Part shown: positions 48,979-58,231 of the stretch, piece after piece
How the letters are laid out: every line of letters begins with the position of its first letter
Numbering within the stretch: position 1 is the first letter of the stretch
DNA from: Pleomorphochaeta sp963678575
GTDB taxonomy: Bacteria > Spirochaetota > Spirochaetia > Sphaerochaetales > Sphaerochaetaceae
DNA length: 64,000 nucleotides
Reading direction: 5' to 3'
NCBI GenBank assembly: GCA_963678575.2
Contig: CAXXHV010000002.1
Coordinates: 62,001-126,000 of the forward strand
Notes under the pieces: model-generated
The model's database searches: none
Told to the model about the DNA's origin: nothing
The model's input: the letters and a program-made list of their open reading frames with translations, nothing else
Program-made: the position numbers and the translations under genes

Positions 48979-50451
48979 ATGAAAGATTTATATTGTTCAA
49001 ATGACATTTCTAAAATTGATAAAATATCTCAAGAGGATTATAAACAACCTGGCATTATTTTGATGGAACAAGCAGGATTAAAAGCTTGGTTAAATATCAA
49101 ATCAAATATCAAATGTGAAGATAATATAGTAATAGTTTCCGGTGGTGGTAATAATGGTGGGGATGCTTTAGTTATTGCAAGATGTGCCTTTAATGATGGT
49201 TATAAGAATATTAATATAATTTATTGTTCAAGCAAATTTAGCCAAAGTACATTGATTCAAAAAAATATTTTAGATTGTTTTTCTATTCCTAAATATAATT
49301 ATTTAGAAGAAGAAAAAGTTAAAAAGATAATAAATAAAGCGACTGTAATTATTGATGGAATAACTGCAATAGGTTTAAAGGATAAACTGAGAGAAGATTT
49401 TATTAATATCGTGAATATTATAAATGCTTCAAAAGCTATTGTTTATAGTGTGGATGTCCCAAGTGGTTTAAGTGATACTATAAATGATGTTTGTATAAAA
49501 GCTGATTATACCTTATGTATGGGGCCTTTAAAACTCTTATATTTTTATCACAAAAATATTGAATATTGTAATAATATAATTGAAATAAATCCAAGTTTCC
49601 CACCTCAAGCAATAGCAAAAGTTAATCCTATAGGAAAATTAGAAGATGAGCTTAAAATAAAAATAAAACCACTTAAAAAGAGTGATTATAAAAAAACTAG
49701 AGGGCATTTAGCAGTTTTGGGAGGAAGTAATAAATATTCAGGGGCTATTAGGTTAGCAGCTAAAGCCGCTTTTCATTCTCGTTGTGGGTTAGTCACTGCT
49801 TTTTGTGATGAAGAAATATTTGAAATAGTAGCTTCCGAAAGTCCTTCTATTATTGTAAATAAAGTAGGAAATGATTTAGATTTAGCAAACTATGATGCCA
49901 TTTTAGCTGGACCTGGTTGGAGTAGTAATAGAGAAGAGCTTTTATTAAAAGTCTTATCATATAATAAACCCACTATTATTGATGCAGATGGAATTAGAGC
50001 ATATTCTTCCTTATTTAAAGAAAAGAAGATTAATGTTAAGAATAATGATAAACTTATATTTACTCCTCACCTTGGAGAATTAAAAGTGTTAGCTAATGCA
50101 GTTTTAAAAGACTATTCAATCGATAACACTATTGATTTTTTTAATACGTTAACTAAATTAAGTAATGTCTTAAATTCAGTAATAGTTTGTAAAGCTAGTG
50201 TTACTTATTTGTTTGTTCCTAATTCAAATCCAACTGTTTTTTATTATCCTAATCCAAGTTTAGGTGTAGCCGGAAGCGGAGATGTTTTAGCGGGGTGTAT
50301 TGCTTCTTGTTTATCTTATGGATTATCTATTGAAGAGAGTGCAAGGGAAGGAGTTGTTATTCACAGCAAAGCAGGTAAAGAAACTAAAGAAAGGTATGGT
50401 TTTTTTGACAGTGAACAATTAATTAACACTATTGGAGAGCTTCTAAAATGA
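48979..50451 (+). CDS. nnr: Bifunctional NAD(P)HX epimerase / dehydratase
   Basis: This 490-residue enzyme repairs hydrated NADH and NADPH. The N-terminal YjeF_N epimerase half has IVIVSGGGNNGGDALVIAR (about residues 50-68) and VYSVDVPSGL; the C-terminal ADP/ATP-dependent dehydratase half (from about residue 225) has KTRGHLAVLGGSNKYSGA, ILAGPGWS, IFTPHLGELK and GVAGSGDVLAG with the catalytic Asp. No Shine-Dalgarno precedes the ATG; a promoter-like -10 lies six bases upstream. Its stop overlaps the next gene by 4 bases. Confidence 0.94.
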   Translation: MKDLYCSNDISKIDKISQEDYKQPGIILMEQAGLKAWLNIKSNIKCEDNIVIVSGGGNNGGDALVIARCAFNDGYKNINIIYCSSKFSQSTLIQKNILDCFSIPKYNYLEEEKVKKIINKATVIIDGITAIGLKDKLREDFINIVNIINASKAIVYSVDVPSGLSDTINDVCIKADYTLCMGPLKLLYFYHKNIEYCNNIIEINPSFPPQAIAKVNPIGKLEDELKIKIKPLKKSDYKKTRGHLAVLGGSNKYSGAIRLAAKAAFHSRCGLVTAFCDEEIFEIVASESPSIIVNKVGNDLDLANYDAILAGPGWSSNREELLLKVLSYNKPTIIDADGIRAYSSLFKEKKINVKNNDKLIFTPHLGELKVLANAVLKDYSIDNTIDFFNTLTKLSNVLNSVIVCKASVTYLFVPNSNPTVFYYPNPSLGVAGSGDVLAGCIASCLSYGLSIEESAREGVVIHSKAGKETKERYGFFDSEQLINTIGELLK

Positions 50452-50843
50452 TGCAAATTTGGTTTTTAACTATTATTTATCTTTTATATACAGGCCTTAT
50501 ATTAATTACTCCAGAATTTGGGATAACTATTCCAATACTTTTGAATATGAGAGAATATCTTTTTAGTCATAGAAAAATATTTATTCTTGTAATGTTTTTA
50601 GGCTATATTCTCACAATTCTAAATTGTTTTTTACCAACAATCCCAGGCCCTATAATTTTAGGTGATTTATTGCCAACTATTGCATTATTATATTCATCTT
50701 TATGGTATAATGTGACTCTATTTAAAAATAAAGAAACTATTATAATTGAACAAAACAAAAGGAAATTTTATTTAAGAATGGCAATAATTATTTTTAATAT
50801 TTCATTATTTCATTTTTTATTACCTAATTGGGTATTGTTATAA
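50448..50843 (+). CDS. Uncharacterised small membrane protein
   Basis: This 131-residue protein has about four membrane helices (residues about 5-28, 43-62, 72-88 and 110-128) with a basic loop (NKETIIIEQNKRKFYLR) before the last. I see no known motif. It overlaps the NAD(P)HX repair gene by 4 bases (ATGA) and precedes a Nudix gene by 9 bases, so it is part of a four-gene operon. The arginine/lysine distribution suggests N-terminus outside. Function unknown. Confidence 0.8.
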   Translation: MMQIWFLTIIYLLYTGLILITPEFGITIPILLNMREYLFSHRKIFILVMFLGYILTILNCFLPTIPGPIILGDLLPTIALLYSSLWYNVTLFKNKETIIIEQNKRKFYLRMAIIIFNISLFHFLLPNWVLL

Positions 50844-50852
50844 AGGGTTGAT

Positions 50853-51266
50853 ATGGATCGAGATAATCAAAGAATTACTACTGCAGGTATTTGTTTTAAA
50901 GAGAACAAAGTTTTAATTGGAAAAAGAATTGATAAAGGTGCAATAGCTTCAAAATGGGAGTTCCCCGGTGGAAAAAATCGATGGGGAGAAACTGTTGAAG
51001 ATACCCTAAAAAGAGAATTTTTTGAAGAGCTTGGAATAGATGTTGAAGTCGGTGACTTGATAGCTTCTTGTGAGTTTGACAATAAAGGTACTCATTATTT
51101 TCTTAAAGCACATCAAATCTTTATTAAAGATGAAATTGATAAATTGAGTTTATCTGTTCATACAGAAATAAAATGGGAATTTTTAGATAATTTGAAAGAT
51201 TACAATTTTGCACAAAGTGATCAGAAAATTATTAAACAATTAATAAAAAAATATGAAAGGGTATAG
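50853..51266 (+). CDS. Nudix hydrolase, MutT-like
   Basis: This 137-residue protein contains a complete Nudix box, GGKNRWGETVEDTLKREFFE followed by ELGI (residues about 37-60), and the MutT-type substrate strand WEFPGGK. Such enzymes remove 8-oxo-dGTP or related nucleotides from the pool. The start follows AAGGG. Two bases separate it from yqeC. Members differ widely in substrate, so 8-oxo-dGTPase activity is inference from length and the WEFPGG motif. Confidence 0.9.
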   Translation: MDRDNQRITTAGICFKENKVLIGKRIDKGAIASKWEFPGGKNRWGETVEDTLKREFFEELGIDVEVGDLIASCEFDNKGTHYFLKAHQIFIKDEIDKLSLSVHTEIKWEFLDNLKDYNFAQSDQKIIKQLIKKYERV

Positions 51267-51268
51267 AT

Positions 51269-51973
51269 ATGCAATTATTAGATAAAATAGATGAATTAAT
51301 TAGTTCCAACTCTGAAAAACTTATATTAGGGATAACTGGAGCTGGTGGAAAGACTTCAACTTTAATAGCTTTAGGTAAATATTATAGAGCTAAAGGAAAA
51401 AAAGTATTATTAAGTACAACAACAAAAATACAATCACCACGACTCTTTAATTTTGAAGTTGATCATGTATTTTTAAACGAAGCTGATTTTTTTAATCATG
51501 ACCCAAAAGAGTATGAATCAGTTTTATTTGTTGAAAAACATATAATGCATACAAAGAAAGTAGTTTCGCCCAGAGAAGAAATATTATCTATCTTACCCAA
51601 TAAATATGATGTAGTTATTTTTGAAGCTGATGGTGCTAGATGTTTACCTTGTAAAATACACAGTGATAGAGATCCTGTGATTACAAATGAAATGACAGCA
51701 ATTATTGCTATTGTTGGTTTATCAAGTTATAAAGATATGGCTGCAAATGTTTGTATGGGAGAAAATTCAACAGAGATAGTTGATTTTAATTATTATCAAA
51801 AGTTAATTAATAATGAAGAAGGGTTATTAAAAGGTATTAAATCTAAGCATAAATCAATGATTTTATTTAATCAAAGTGATTTAGTTGATAGTGAAACAAT
51901 AGAAAATTTAAAACAATTAAAAGCCTCTTCTGAGATTGTATTTGGTTCTATTGAAAAGAATAAATTATATTAA
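51269..51973 (+). CDS. yqeC: YqeC-type putative selenium-cofactor / molybdenum hydroxylase maturation protein
   Basis: This 234-residue P-loop protein matches the YqeC family: nucleotide loop LGITGAGGKTSTLIALG (about residues 19-35), VLLSTTTKIQSP, the ADGAR signature VVIFEADGARCLPCKIHSDR, DPVI and MGENSTEIVD near the C-terminus. The family is linked by genome context to selenium-dependent molybdenum hydroxylases (xdh-type enzymes). None of the usual partners (yqeB, mocA-like, xdh, selD) lies in this window, so its role here is open. Confidence 0.85.
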   Translation: MQLLDKIDELISSNSEKLILGITGAGGKTSTLIALGKYYRAKGKKVLLSTTTKIQSPRLFNFEVDHVFLNEADFFNHDPKEYESVLFVEKHIMHTKKVVSPREEILSILPNKYDVVIFEADGARCLPCKIHSDRDPVITNEMTAIIAIVGLSSYKDMAANVCMGENSTEIVDFNYYQKLINNEEGLLKGIKSKHKSMILFNQSDLVDSETIENLKQLKASSEIVFGSIEKNKLY

Positions 51974-52056
51974 ATTTTTGCTTCAGCAAAATAAACTTGA
52001 GAGAAGTGTAAGTATGTTTTACAATAGAAAAGAATAAAGAGGTATAAAAAAAATTA

Positions 52057-55000
52057 ATGAAAGGCATTGAAAAGAAAGTATCAAAAAATATTCAACTATT
52101 AGATATGATGTATTTTTTCTTATTTTTAATTGAATGCATTGATATGTTATATTCTCTTTTTATAGGTGTAGCTTTTTATTATAAAATAATATTATCATTG
52201 TCTTATGTGGTTTTAGGCTTGGTTTATAAATTTTATTTTAAAGATAATCCAAAATATATTACTAAATTTACTTATCTCACACTATCCATTTTATTACTTT
52301 ATTTTATTTTTTTTATAGTAAATGGGGTGAAAGTTTTTTTTGTTGGGTTTTTCTTGATTGAAGTTTCAGTTGTCATTATTTTTTCAAATATTTCATTGTT
52401 TTTAAAAATTTTTATTAATTCTTTATTTCAAATTGCGGTAATATTTGCTTTTTTATTTTTTGATTTTTCTTCTTTTATTGTGTCTCAAAATTTGTTATTT
52501 ATTCTGGGCGTTTCAACTTTTTCTTTAATTGCGATTATTTTTACAGATAAAGTAATTAGTTTTTTTGATGGGTTATATAGACAGCTTAATGAAAAGTCAA
52601 AACAAATTGCACAATCTAATTTATTTTTAAAAACAATCCTTGAGCAAGAACAAATTAAAATTATTTATTATTTTCCAGAAGAAGATAAAGCTGAATTAGT
52701 TAGTGATAATTTTATTTCAACAAAAGACAATGAAATTACTAATTTTATATCTTATTTAAGAAATAAGAAAATTGTTCCTCTTGAATATTTTGGAATGATA
52801 CAAAATTCAATGAAAATAATATCATCAGAAGGATATTGTTCAATTATTTTACCTTTAACTATAGCAAATTCAAGGGTTTGGATGAAACTAAATGGGACTA
52901 GAGCTTTAGATGAAGAGACAAAGAAAGAAAAGGTTATAATAAGTATAACAAATATAAATGATTTAAAAACTGTTGAATTGAAATTCAAAAATGCTTTAAA
53001 TAAATGTTCCATTGCTATTTGGGAATATGATATCGAAAATGACAAAATAACAAGTTATTCAGATCTTATCTTGGATTATTATTTTTATGGGAAAATAGTT
53101 GAAAATGCTTCAAAAACTTTGATTAACAGAAATGTTATTTATTCTGATGATATAGATATTTATCGTAAAGCTTTGGAAAAAGTACAAGCTGGTGATAGTG
53201 ATGTTACTTTTGAAATGCGTATCTTTCCTTCTCGCCAATCAACATATACTTGGGTAAGAGTAAATTTTACTTGCTTTAAAGATTATTTAGATAATCCTAA
53301 AAATGCTTGGGTATCAATTGAAAATATTGATGATGCAAAAGCCTCAGAGAAATGGTTTGAAATTGAAAGAAAGAAGAATTTTGATAACAGAACCGGATTA
53401 ACAGTTATGGCTGAAATAAATGTTTCTAGAGATTTTGTTATTAGTTATAACTCTCAATTTATTGATAAAATAGCACATCCAAAGAATAGTTCAATAACAG
53501 CGCTATTAGACTCTTTCATAAATATAGGAATTGTAGTTGAAGGGAAAGAACTTTTGTATCAAAGACTTTCTCAAAAATTCTTGCTTGAGAATTATGAAAA
53601 AGGCAGACGTGTTTTAGAATATGAATATAAAATTATTACTAAAGACAACGATATTATTTATTTGTCAAATATTATTAAATTATTCTTGGATTTAAAAAAT
53701 AAAGAAATAATAGCTTTTGCTTTCTTTTATGATGTTACAGAAAATCTTGTTACAAAGTTATCTATTGATTCTATTTTAAAATCTAAATTTGTTTACTTAG
53801 CTTATGTAAATATACTCAATGCTCATATGACAATTAGTAAAACTCAGCTAGAAGATGTTACTAATAAAGCAAATCCTAATAGAATTTATAAATATGAATG
53901 GGAAGTCTTTATTAAAAAATATGTTCACCCTGAGGATGTAGACTTTATTACACATCAAGTTTCAATTGAAAATGTTAAAAAACAGATAAAAGATAAGAGA
54001 ACTTTTCATTTTGATTATAGAATCTCAGATCATGGGAACATGATTACTATGAGAAGATGTCATTTTGTAAAAACTGATGAAAATAGTCCTTTTATAATAA
54101 TATTAGAAGAAAATATTTCAAATGAAATGATTTCTAGAATTAAGCATGAGTTAGTTTTAAAAGAAGCTTTAGCTCAAGCAACACAAGCTGCAACTGCAAA
54201 GAGTGAATTTTTATCAAGAATGAGTCATGAAATTAGAACTCCGTTAAGTGCAATAATTGGATTATCTGAACTTGGTAGTTCTTCTTCAATTCAAGAATAT
54301 CCTGATTATTTCAAAAAAATAAATGACGCAGGTCAATATTTACTTGGATTAATGGATGATATCCTTGATATGAATAAATTGGAATTGGGTCAAATAAAAT
54401 TGAATCCTGAATGTGTAGATACACAAGAGTTCTATGAAACTATTTTGACACTAATAAGAAATCAAGCGTTAAAGAAAAATATTTACTTCTCATTCAATTT
54501 AAAAGGACCGTATTATAGATACCAATATTTAGAAAAACTAAGAGTCCAACAGATATTATTAAATGTGCTAAATAATGCCATAAAATATACTCATGTGAAT
54601 GGGAAAGTAATATATACGATTGAAAACGTTGAAGAGAATAATAAATTATATGCTATTCATATTATTAAAGATAATGGAGTTGGAATTAGTAATAAATTTA
54701 TGTCTAATTTATTTAAACCTTTTACTAGAGAAAAAAACTCGTTAAGTGATACTGAAGGTGGTACTGGCTTAGGTTTGGCAATTTGCTCCAATTTGATTGC
54801 TCAATTAGAAGGAACTATTAAAGTGGATAGTGTATTAAACGAAGGAACTACTGTAACTATTACTCTTCCAATACAAGTATCCTCAGAAAAAGAATATTTA
54901 GAAATAAGCAATTTGGATAATACAAAAGTTAGTGAATTATTGATAGGGAAGAAAATACTTATAGCTGAAGATCATATGATTAATGCAATGATTATTAAAA

Positions 55001-55320
55001 CAATATTGAATAATATTGGTATTGAATCTGTTCATGTTGTAGATGGAGTACAAGCTATTGAGGTATTTACTAAATCTAAAGAAGGTGAGTTTGATTTAAT
55101 ATTAATGGATATAATGATGCCAAAATTAAATGGGTTAGAAGCTACTGAAGCTATTAGGAGTTTAAATCGAAAAGATGCGGAGAAAATACCTATTATTGCA
55201 CTAAGTGCAAATGCTTTTGAAGAAGATCGACAAAGAAGTTTAGAATATGGGATGAATGATCATCTTAAAAAGCCAATAGATACCAGAGCTTTGATTAAAA
55301 CTTTAAATATGTATATATAA
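52057..55320 (+). CDS. Hybrid sensor histidine kinase with PAS domains and receiver
   Basis: This 1087-residue membrane kinase has about six N-terminal membrane helices (residues about 15-175), two or three PAS-like regions (around 320-440, 445-560 and 590-700; EIWEYDIENDKITSYS-type starts), a dimerisation domain with phospho-His724 (SRMSHEIRTPLSAIIG), an ATPase domain (NVLNNAIKYT, DNGVGISNKF, GGTGLGLAIC) and a C-terminal receiver with Asp1018 (DLILMDIMMPKLNG) and Lys in LKKPID. No response regulator or phosphotransfer gene is adjacent, so its output is unknown. The start follows AGAGGT at 11 bases. Confidence 0.93.
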   Translation: MKGIEKKVSKNIQLLDMMYFFLFLIECIDMLYSLFIGVAFYYKIILSLSYVVLGLVYKFYFKDNPKYITKFTYLTLSILLLYFIFFIVNGVKVFFVGFFLIEVSVVIIFSNISLFLKIFINSLFQIAVIFAFLFFDFSSFIVSQNLLFILGVSTFSLIAIIFTDKVISFFDGLYRQLNEKSKQIAQSNLFLKTILEQEQIKIIYYFPEEDKAELVSDNFISTKDNEITNFISYLRNKKIVPLEYFGMIQNSMKIISSEGYCSIILPLTIANSRVWMKLNGTRALDEETKKEKVIISITNINDLKTVELKFKNALNKCSIAIWEYDIENDKITSYSDLILDYYFYGKIVENASKTLINRNVIYSDDIDIYRKALEKVQAGDSDVTFEMRIFPSRQSTYTWVRVNFTCFKDYLDNPKNAWVSIENIDDAKASEKWFEIERKKNFDNRTGLTVMAEINVSRDFVISYNSQFIDKIAHPKNSSITALLDSFINIGIVVEGKELLYQRLSQKFLLENYEKGRRVLEYEYKIITKDNDIIYLSNIIKLFLDLKNKEIIAFAFFYDVTENLVTKLSIDSILKSKFVYLAYVNILNAHMTISKTQLEDVTNKANPNRIYKYEWEVFIKKYVHPEDVDFITHQVSIENVKKQIKDKRTFHFDYRISDHGNMITMRRCHFVKTDENSPFIIILEENISNEMISRIKHELVLKEALAQATQAATAKSEFLSRMSHEIRTPLSAIIGLSELGSSSSIQEYPDYFKKINDAGQYLLGLMDDILDMNKLELGQIKLNPECVDTQEFYETILTLIRNQALKKNIYFSFNLKGPYYRYQYLEKLRVQQILLNVLNNAIKYTHVNGKVIYTIENVEENNKLYAIHIIKDNGVGISNKFMSNLFKPFTREKNSLSDTEGGTGLGLAICSNLIAQLEGTIKVDSVLNEGTTVTITLPIQVSSEKEYLEISNLDNTKVSELLIGKKILIAEDHMINAMIIKTILNNIGIESVHVVDGVQAIEVFTKSKEGEFDLILMDIMMPKLNGLEATEAIRSLNRKDAEKIPIIALSANAFEEDRQRSLEYGMNDHLKKPIDTRALIKTLNMYI

Positions 55321-55324
55321 AAAA

Positions 55325-55346
55325 GAGGTTGCTTGTTAGCAACCTC
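55325..55346. terminator. Terminator between the sensor kinase and glgC
   Basis: Perfect stem GAGGTTGC/GCAACCTC, with A-run on the left (T-run for the minus strand), in the 40-base gap between converging genes. Confidence 0.85.
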
Positions 55347-55360
55347 AAAATGTATAATAT

Positions 55361-56653
55361 TTAAATGACTGTATTATCGGGAATAATGGCTTTTTTTCGT
55401 ATAACGATAATACCGTCCCTAATAGAATACATCTCTTTATCTACATCTTCTCTTGGAAGATCATCTACTCCAATTCTGCAACCATTTCCAATTCTTGTAT
55501 TTTGATCAATGATAGCTTTTTTGATTATAGTGCCTCTTCCGATACCAATATTTGGTATTCCTTTTCTATTGTTTTCTGCTCTTTCTTCTGGTGTTTCATA
55601 ATATGATGCACCCATGCAGTATACTCCATCTAAGGAGGCTCCACTTTCAATAATTGTTCTAACTCCAATAATAGAACTAACTATATATGCATTAGTGATA
55701 ATAGAACCTTCACTTGTTAAAGAGCTACTGATATTACAGAAATTTATTTTAGTTGCTGGTAAATGTCTTCTATGAGTATAAATTGGCATTTCTTCATCGT
55801 AGAAATTAAATTCAGGAGTCATTGATGCTAAGTTTAAGTTTGTATCATAGAAAGCTTTTATTGTTCCAATATCTTCCCAGAATCCATCAAATAAATACGC
55901 ATTAACTTTTCTTGTTTTTATTACATCTGGAATTATTTCTTTACCAAAATCAGTTAATTCATTATCTAATACTTCATTCATAGTTTGTGCATTAAAAATA
56001 TAAATACCCATACTAGCAAGATATTCGTTAGCTCCATTTACATCTTTATTCAATTCTTTTTGCATGAGTGAATTTGGAATTATATAATCTTTGATATCTA
56101 AATCATCTGCTGGTTTTTCTAAGAATTTTTTTATTTCACCATTTTCATTTGCACCAATAATTCCTAATCCAGTTGCTTGTGCACGAGAAATAGGTTTTGC
56201 TGCAATAGTTAATTCTGCTCCTGATTCTATATGCTTTTTAAGCATATTTTGAAAATCCATACTATATAATTGATCACCTGATAATATTATATAATATTTC
56301 GCATCATTATCTCTAAAATGGATTAAGTTTTTTCTTACAGCATCAGCTGTTCCTTGATACCAAGAATCACTTAATAGAGTTTGTTCAGCAGCTAAAATTT
56401 CAACAAAACCTTGGGTAAAAGTATCAAATTTATATGTATTATTAATATGATTATGCAATGAAGCAGAATTAAATTGGGTAAGCAAATATATTTTCATAAT
56501 ATTGCTATTAATACAGTTTGAAATAGGAATGTCGACAAGTCTATACTTGCCAGCAAAAGGTACTGCAGGTTTTGATCTATCTTTTGTTAGTGGATAAAGT
56601 CTTGTGCCTTTACCACCGCCTAAGATAATAGCAATTGCTTCTTGTTTTTTCAT
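55361..56653 (-). CDS. glgC: Glucose-1-phosphate adenylyltransferase
   Basis: This 430-residue enzyme makes ADP-glucose for glycogen. It carries IILGGGKGTRLYPLTKDRSKPAVPFAGKYRLVDIPISNCINS in short signatures (GGGKGTRLYPLT; KPAVPFAGKYRL), the catalytic YIILSGDQLYSMD, FLEKP and a left-handed beta-helix C-terminus. The start at 56653 (MKKQEAIAII) is set by AAGGGG; a longer frame starting at 56704 lies within glgA. It overlaps the glgA stop by 4 bases (ATGA), so both are made together. Confidence 0.96.
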   Translation of the reverse strand: MKKQEAIAIILGGGKGTRLYPLTKDRSKPAVPFAGKYRLVDIPISNCINSNIMKIYLLTQFNSASLHNHINNTYKFDTFTQGFVEILAAEQTLLSDSWYQGTADAVRKNLIHFRDNDAKYYIILSGDQLYSMDFQNMLKKHIESGAELTIAAKPISRAQATGLGIIGANENGEIKKFLEKPADDLDIKDYIIPNSLMQKELNKDVNGANEYLASMGIYIFNAQTMNEVLDNELTDFGKEIIPDVIKTRKVNAYLFDGFWEDIGTIKAFYDTNLNLASMTPEFNFYDEEMPIYTHRRHLPATKINFCNISSSLTSEGSIITNAYIVSSIIGVRTIIESGASLDGVYCMGASYYETPEERAENNRKGIPNIGIGRGTIIKKAIIDQNTRIGNGCRIGVDDLPREDVDKEMYSIRDGIIVIRKKAIIPDNTVI

Positions 56654-58095
56654 GATAACCCCTTTGTGTATATGTCTAGATAAGATAAAGCAGATTTTGT
56701 CCAAGTAAAATCAGATTCCATACTTCTCTTTATCATTTTATGTAATGTTTCTTTGTCATAATTATAAATATCCAAAGCTCTTTTTAATGTCTCAATTATA
56801 GCATGACTTTTTAGTTGAGAAAATAAAAACCCTGTTCCTTCTTCAGGGAATTCGCCGATATCATAGATTGTATCAGCTAATCCACCTGTTTTTCTTGCAA
56901 TTGGTAATGTACCATAACGAAGTGAATATAATTGATTTAATCCACAAGGCTCATATCTACTTGGCATTAGAAAGAAGTCACTTGCGCCTTCTACCATATG
57001 AGCATATTTATTACTAAATAATACGTTTACAGAAAGATTATCGTGTTTTTTAGCTAATTCTAATAACTTGTTTTGAATTACTTCATCTCCAGTACCAATT
57101 ATTAATACTTGAACTTTTTCTGTAGATAGAATTGTATCAAGTGCATTTGGTTCTTCTAATAATTCATAAAATCCTTTTTGCTCTGCAAATCTTGAAATCA
57201 TACTTATGAGTGGTATATTTTCATTAACTTCCAAATTAAAGATTTTTTGTACTTCTTTTTTTAATTCAACTTTTCCTTGAAGATTTTTAGAATTGTAATG
57301 AGATGAAAAATATTCATCAGTTTCAGGATTCCATTCATCATAATCAATACCATTAATTATACCAAACAAATTTGAATTTCTTTCTTTTAGGATATCGTGT
57401 AAATCACATCCAAATTCTTTTGATTGAATTTCTTTAGCATAAGTTGGGCTTACTGTAGTTATAATATCACTATAAATTAATCCAACTCTAAGCATATTTA
57501 TTCTTTTATTTAAGGAAATACCTTCAAACACATTTTCTTCAAGTTCAATTGAAGCTTTAAGGGCATCTATACGAGGAAAAACTCCTTGATATGCTAAGTT
57601 ATGTATTGTAAAAACTGATTTGCATTTATTAAAATATTTATCTTTTGTTTTCTTTAATAAATATGGAACAAATCCAGCTGTCCAATCGTGAGCGTGCATA
57701 ATATCGACTTTGAAGTCTATTTCTTTACATAAAGGAAATACTGCTTTTGATAAAAGCATATATCTTTCAAAATTATCACCATATGGAGTAAAAGATGTGT
57801 CTCCATATATCCCCTTTTTTTGTGTAAATACTGGATGAACTAAAGCAAGATAGTCAACATTTTTAATTGATTTTTTTACAACTGTAACCTGTTCTTTTTT
57901 ATAATTTAATTCAACCTCAAAAGAGGCAATTGGAGATGAGAATTCTTTTAAATCAATAAATCCATAAGCCGGCATTAATATTGAAACAGTATTCCCTTGG
58001 GATACAAGAGCTGTTGATAGAGCACTTGTAACATCTGCAAGTCCACCAGATTTAGAAAAAGGGACTGCTTCGCTTGTAATCATTAAAATATTCAT
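56650..58095 (-). CDS. glgA: Glycogen synthase (ADP-glucose type)
   Basis: This 481-residue GT5 glycosyltransferase has the N-terminal KTGGL-like donor motif KSGGLADVTSALS (residues about 14-26), HAHDWTAGFVPYL, TIHNLAYQG, INGIDYDEWNPETD, and the C-terminal ADP site SRYEPCGLNQLYSLRYGTLP and TGGLADTI. There is no Shine-Dalgarno; a perfect TATAAT ends exactly 7 bases before the ATG with TTGATT 16 bases further upstream, so the mRNA may be leaderless. It leads the glgA-glgC operon. Confidence 0.95.
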   Translation of the reverse strand: MNILMITSEAVPFSKSGGLADVTSALSTALVSQGNTVSILMPAYGFIDLKEFSSPIASFEVELNYKKEQVTVVKKSIKNVDYLALVHPVFTQKKGIYGDTSFTPYGDNFERYMLLSKAVFPLCKEIDFKVDIMHAHDWTAGFVPYLLKKTKDKYFNKCKSVFTIHNLAYQGVFPRIDALKASIELEENVFEGISLNKRINMLRVGLIYSDIITTVSPTYAKEIQSKEFGCDLHDILKERNSNLFGIINGIDYDEWNPETDEYFSSHYNSKNLQGKVELKKEVQKIFNLEVNENIPLISMISRFAEQKGFYELLEEPNALDTILSTEKVQVLIIGTGDEVIQNKLLELAKKHDNLSVNVLFSNKYAHMVEGASDFFLMPSRYEPCGLNQLYSLRYGTLPIARKTGGLADTIYDIGEFPEEGTGFLFSQLKSHAIIETLKRALDIYNYDKETLHKMIKRSMESDFTWTKSALSYLDIYTKGLS

Positions 58096-58102
58096 ATTTT
58101 AT

Positions 58103-58130
58103 ATTATACCGGCATTAAAAACAAAATCAA
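58103..58130 (-). promoter_or_regulatory. Promoter of glgA-glgC, placed for a leaderless mRNA
   Basis: Minus strand TTGATT, 16-base spacer, TATAAT, then ATAAAAT (7 bases) and ATG. Transcription would begin at or next to the A of the start codon. Confidence 0.65.
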
Positions 58131-58182
58131 GAAATAATAATAAAATTGATAATAAATAATGTTAAGTTTTTATAAATTTAAA

Positions 58183-58210
58183 AAAAAGCCCTTAGTTTGT
58201 AAACTAAGGG
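58183..58210 (-). terminator. Terminator of trxB
   Basis: Perfect 10-base-pair stem CCCTTAGTTT/AAACTAAGGG with a tight loop, followed on the minus strand by a T-run. Confidence 0.9.
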
Positions 58211-58231
58211 ATAAATTTATTTAATTGAATA

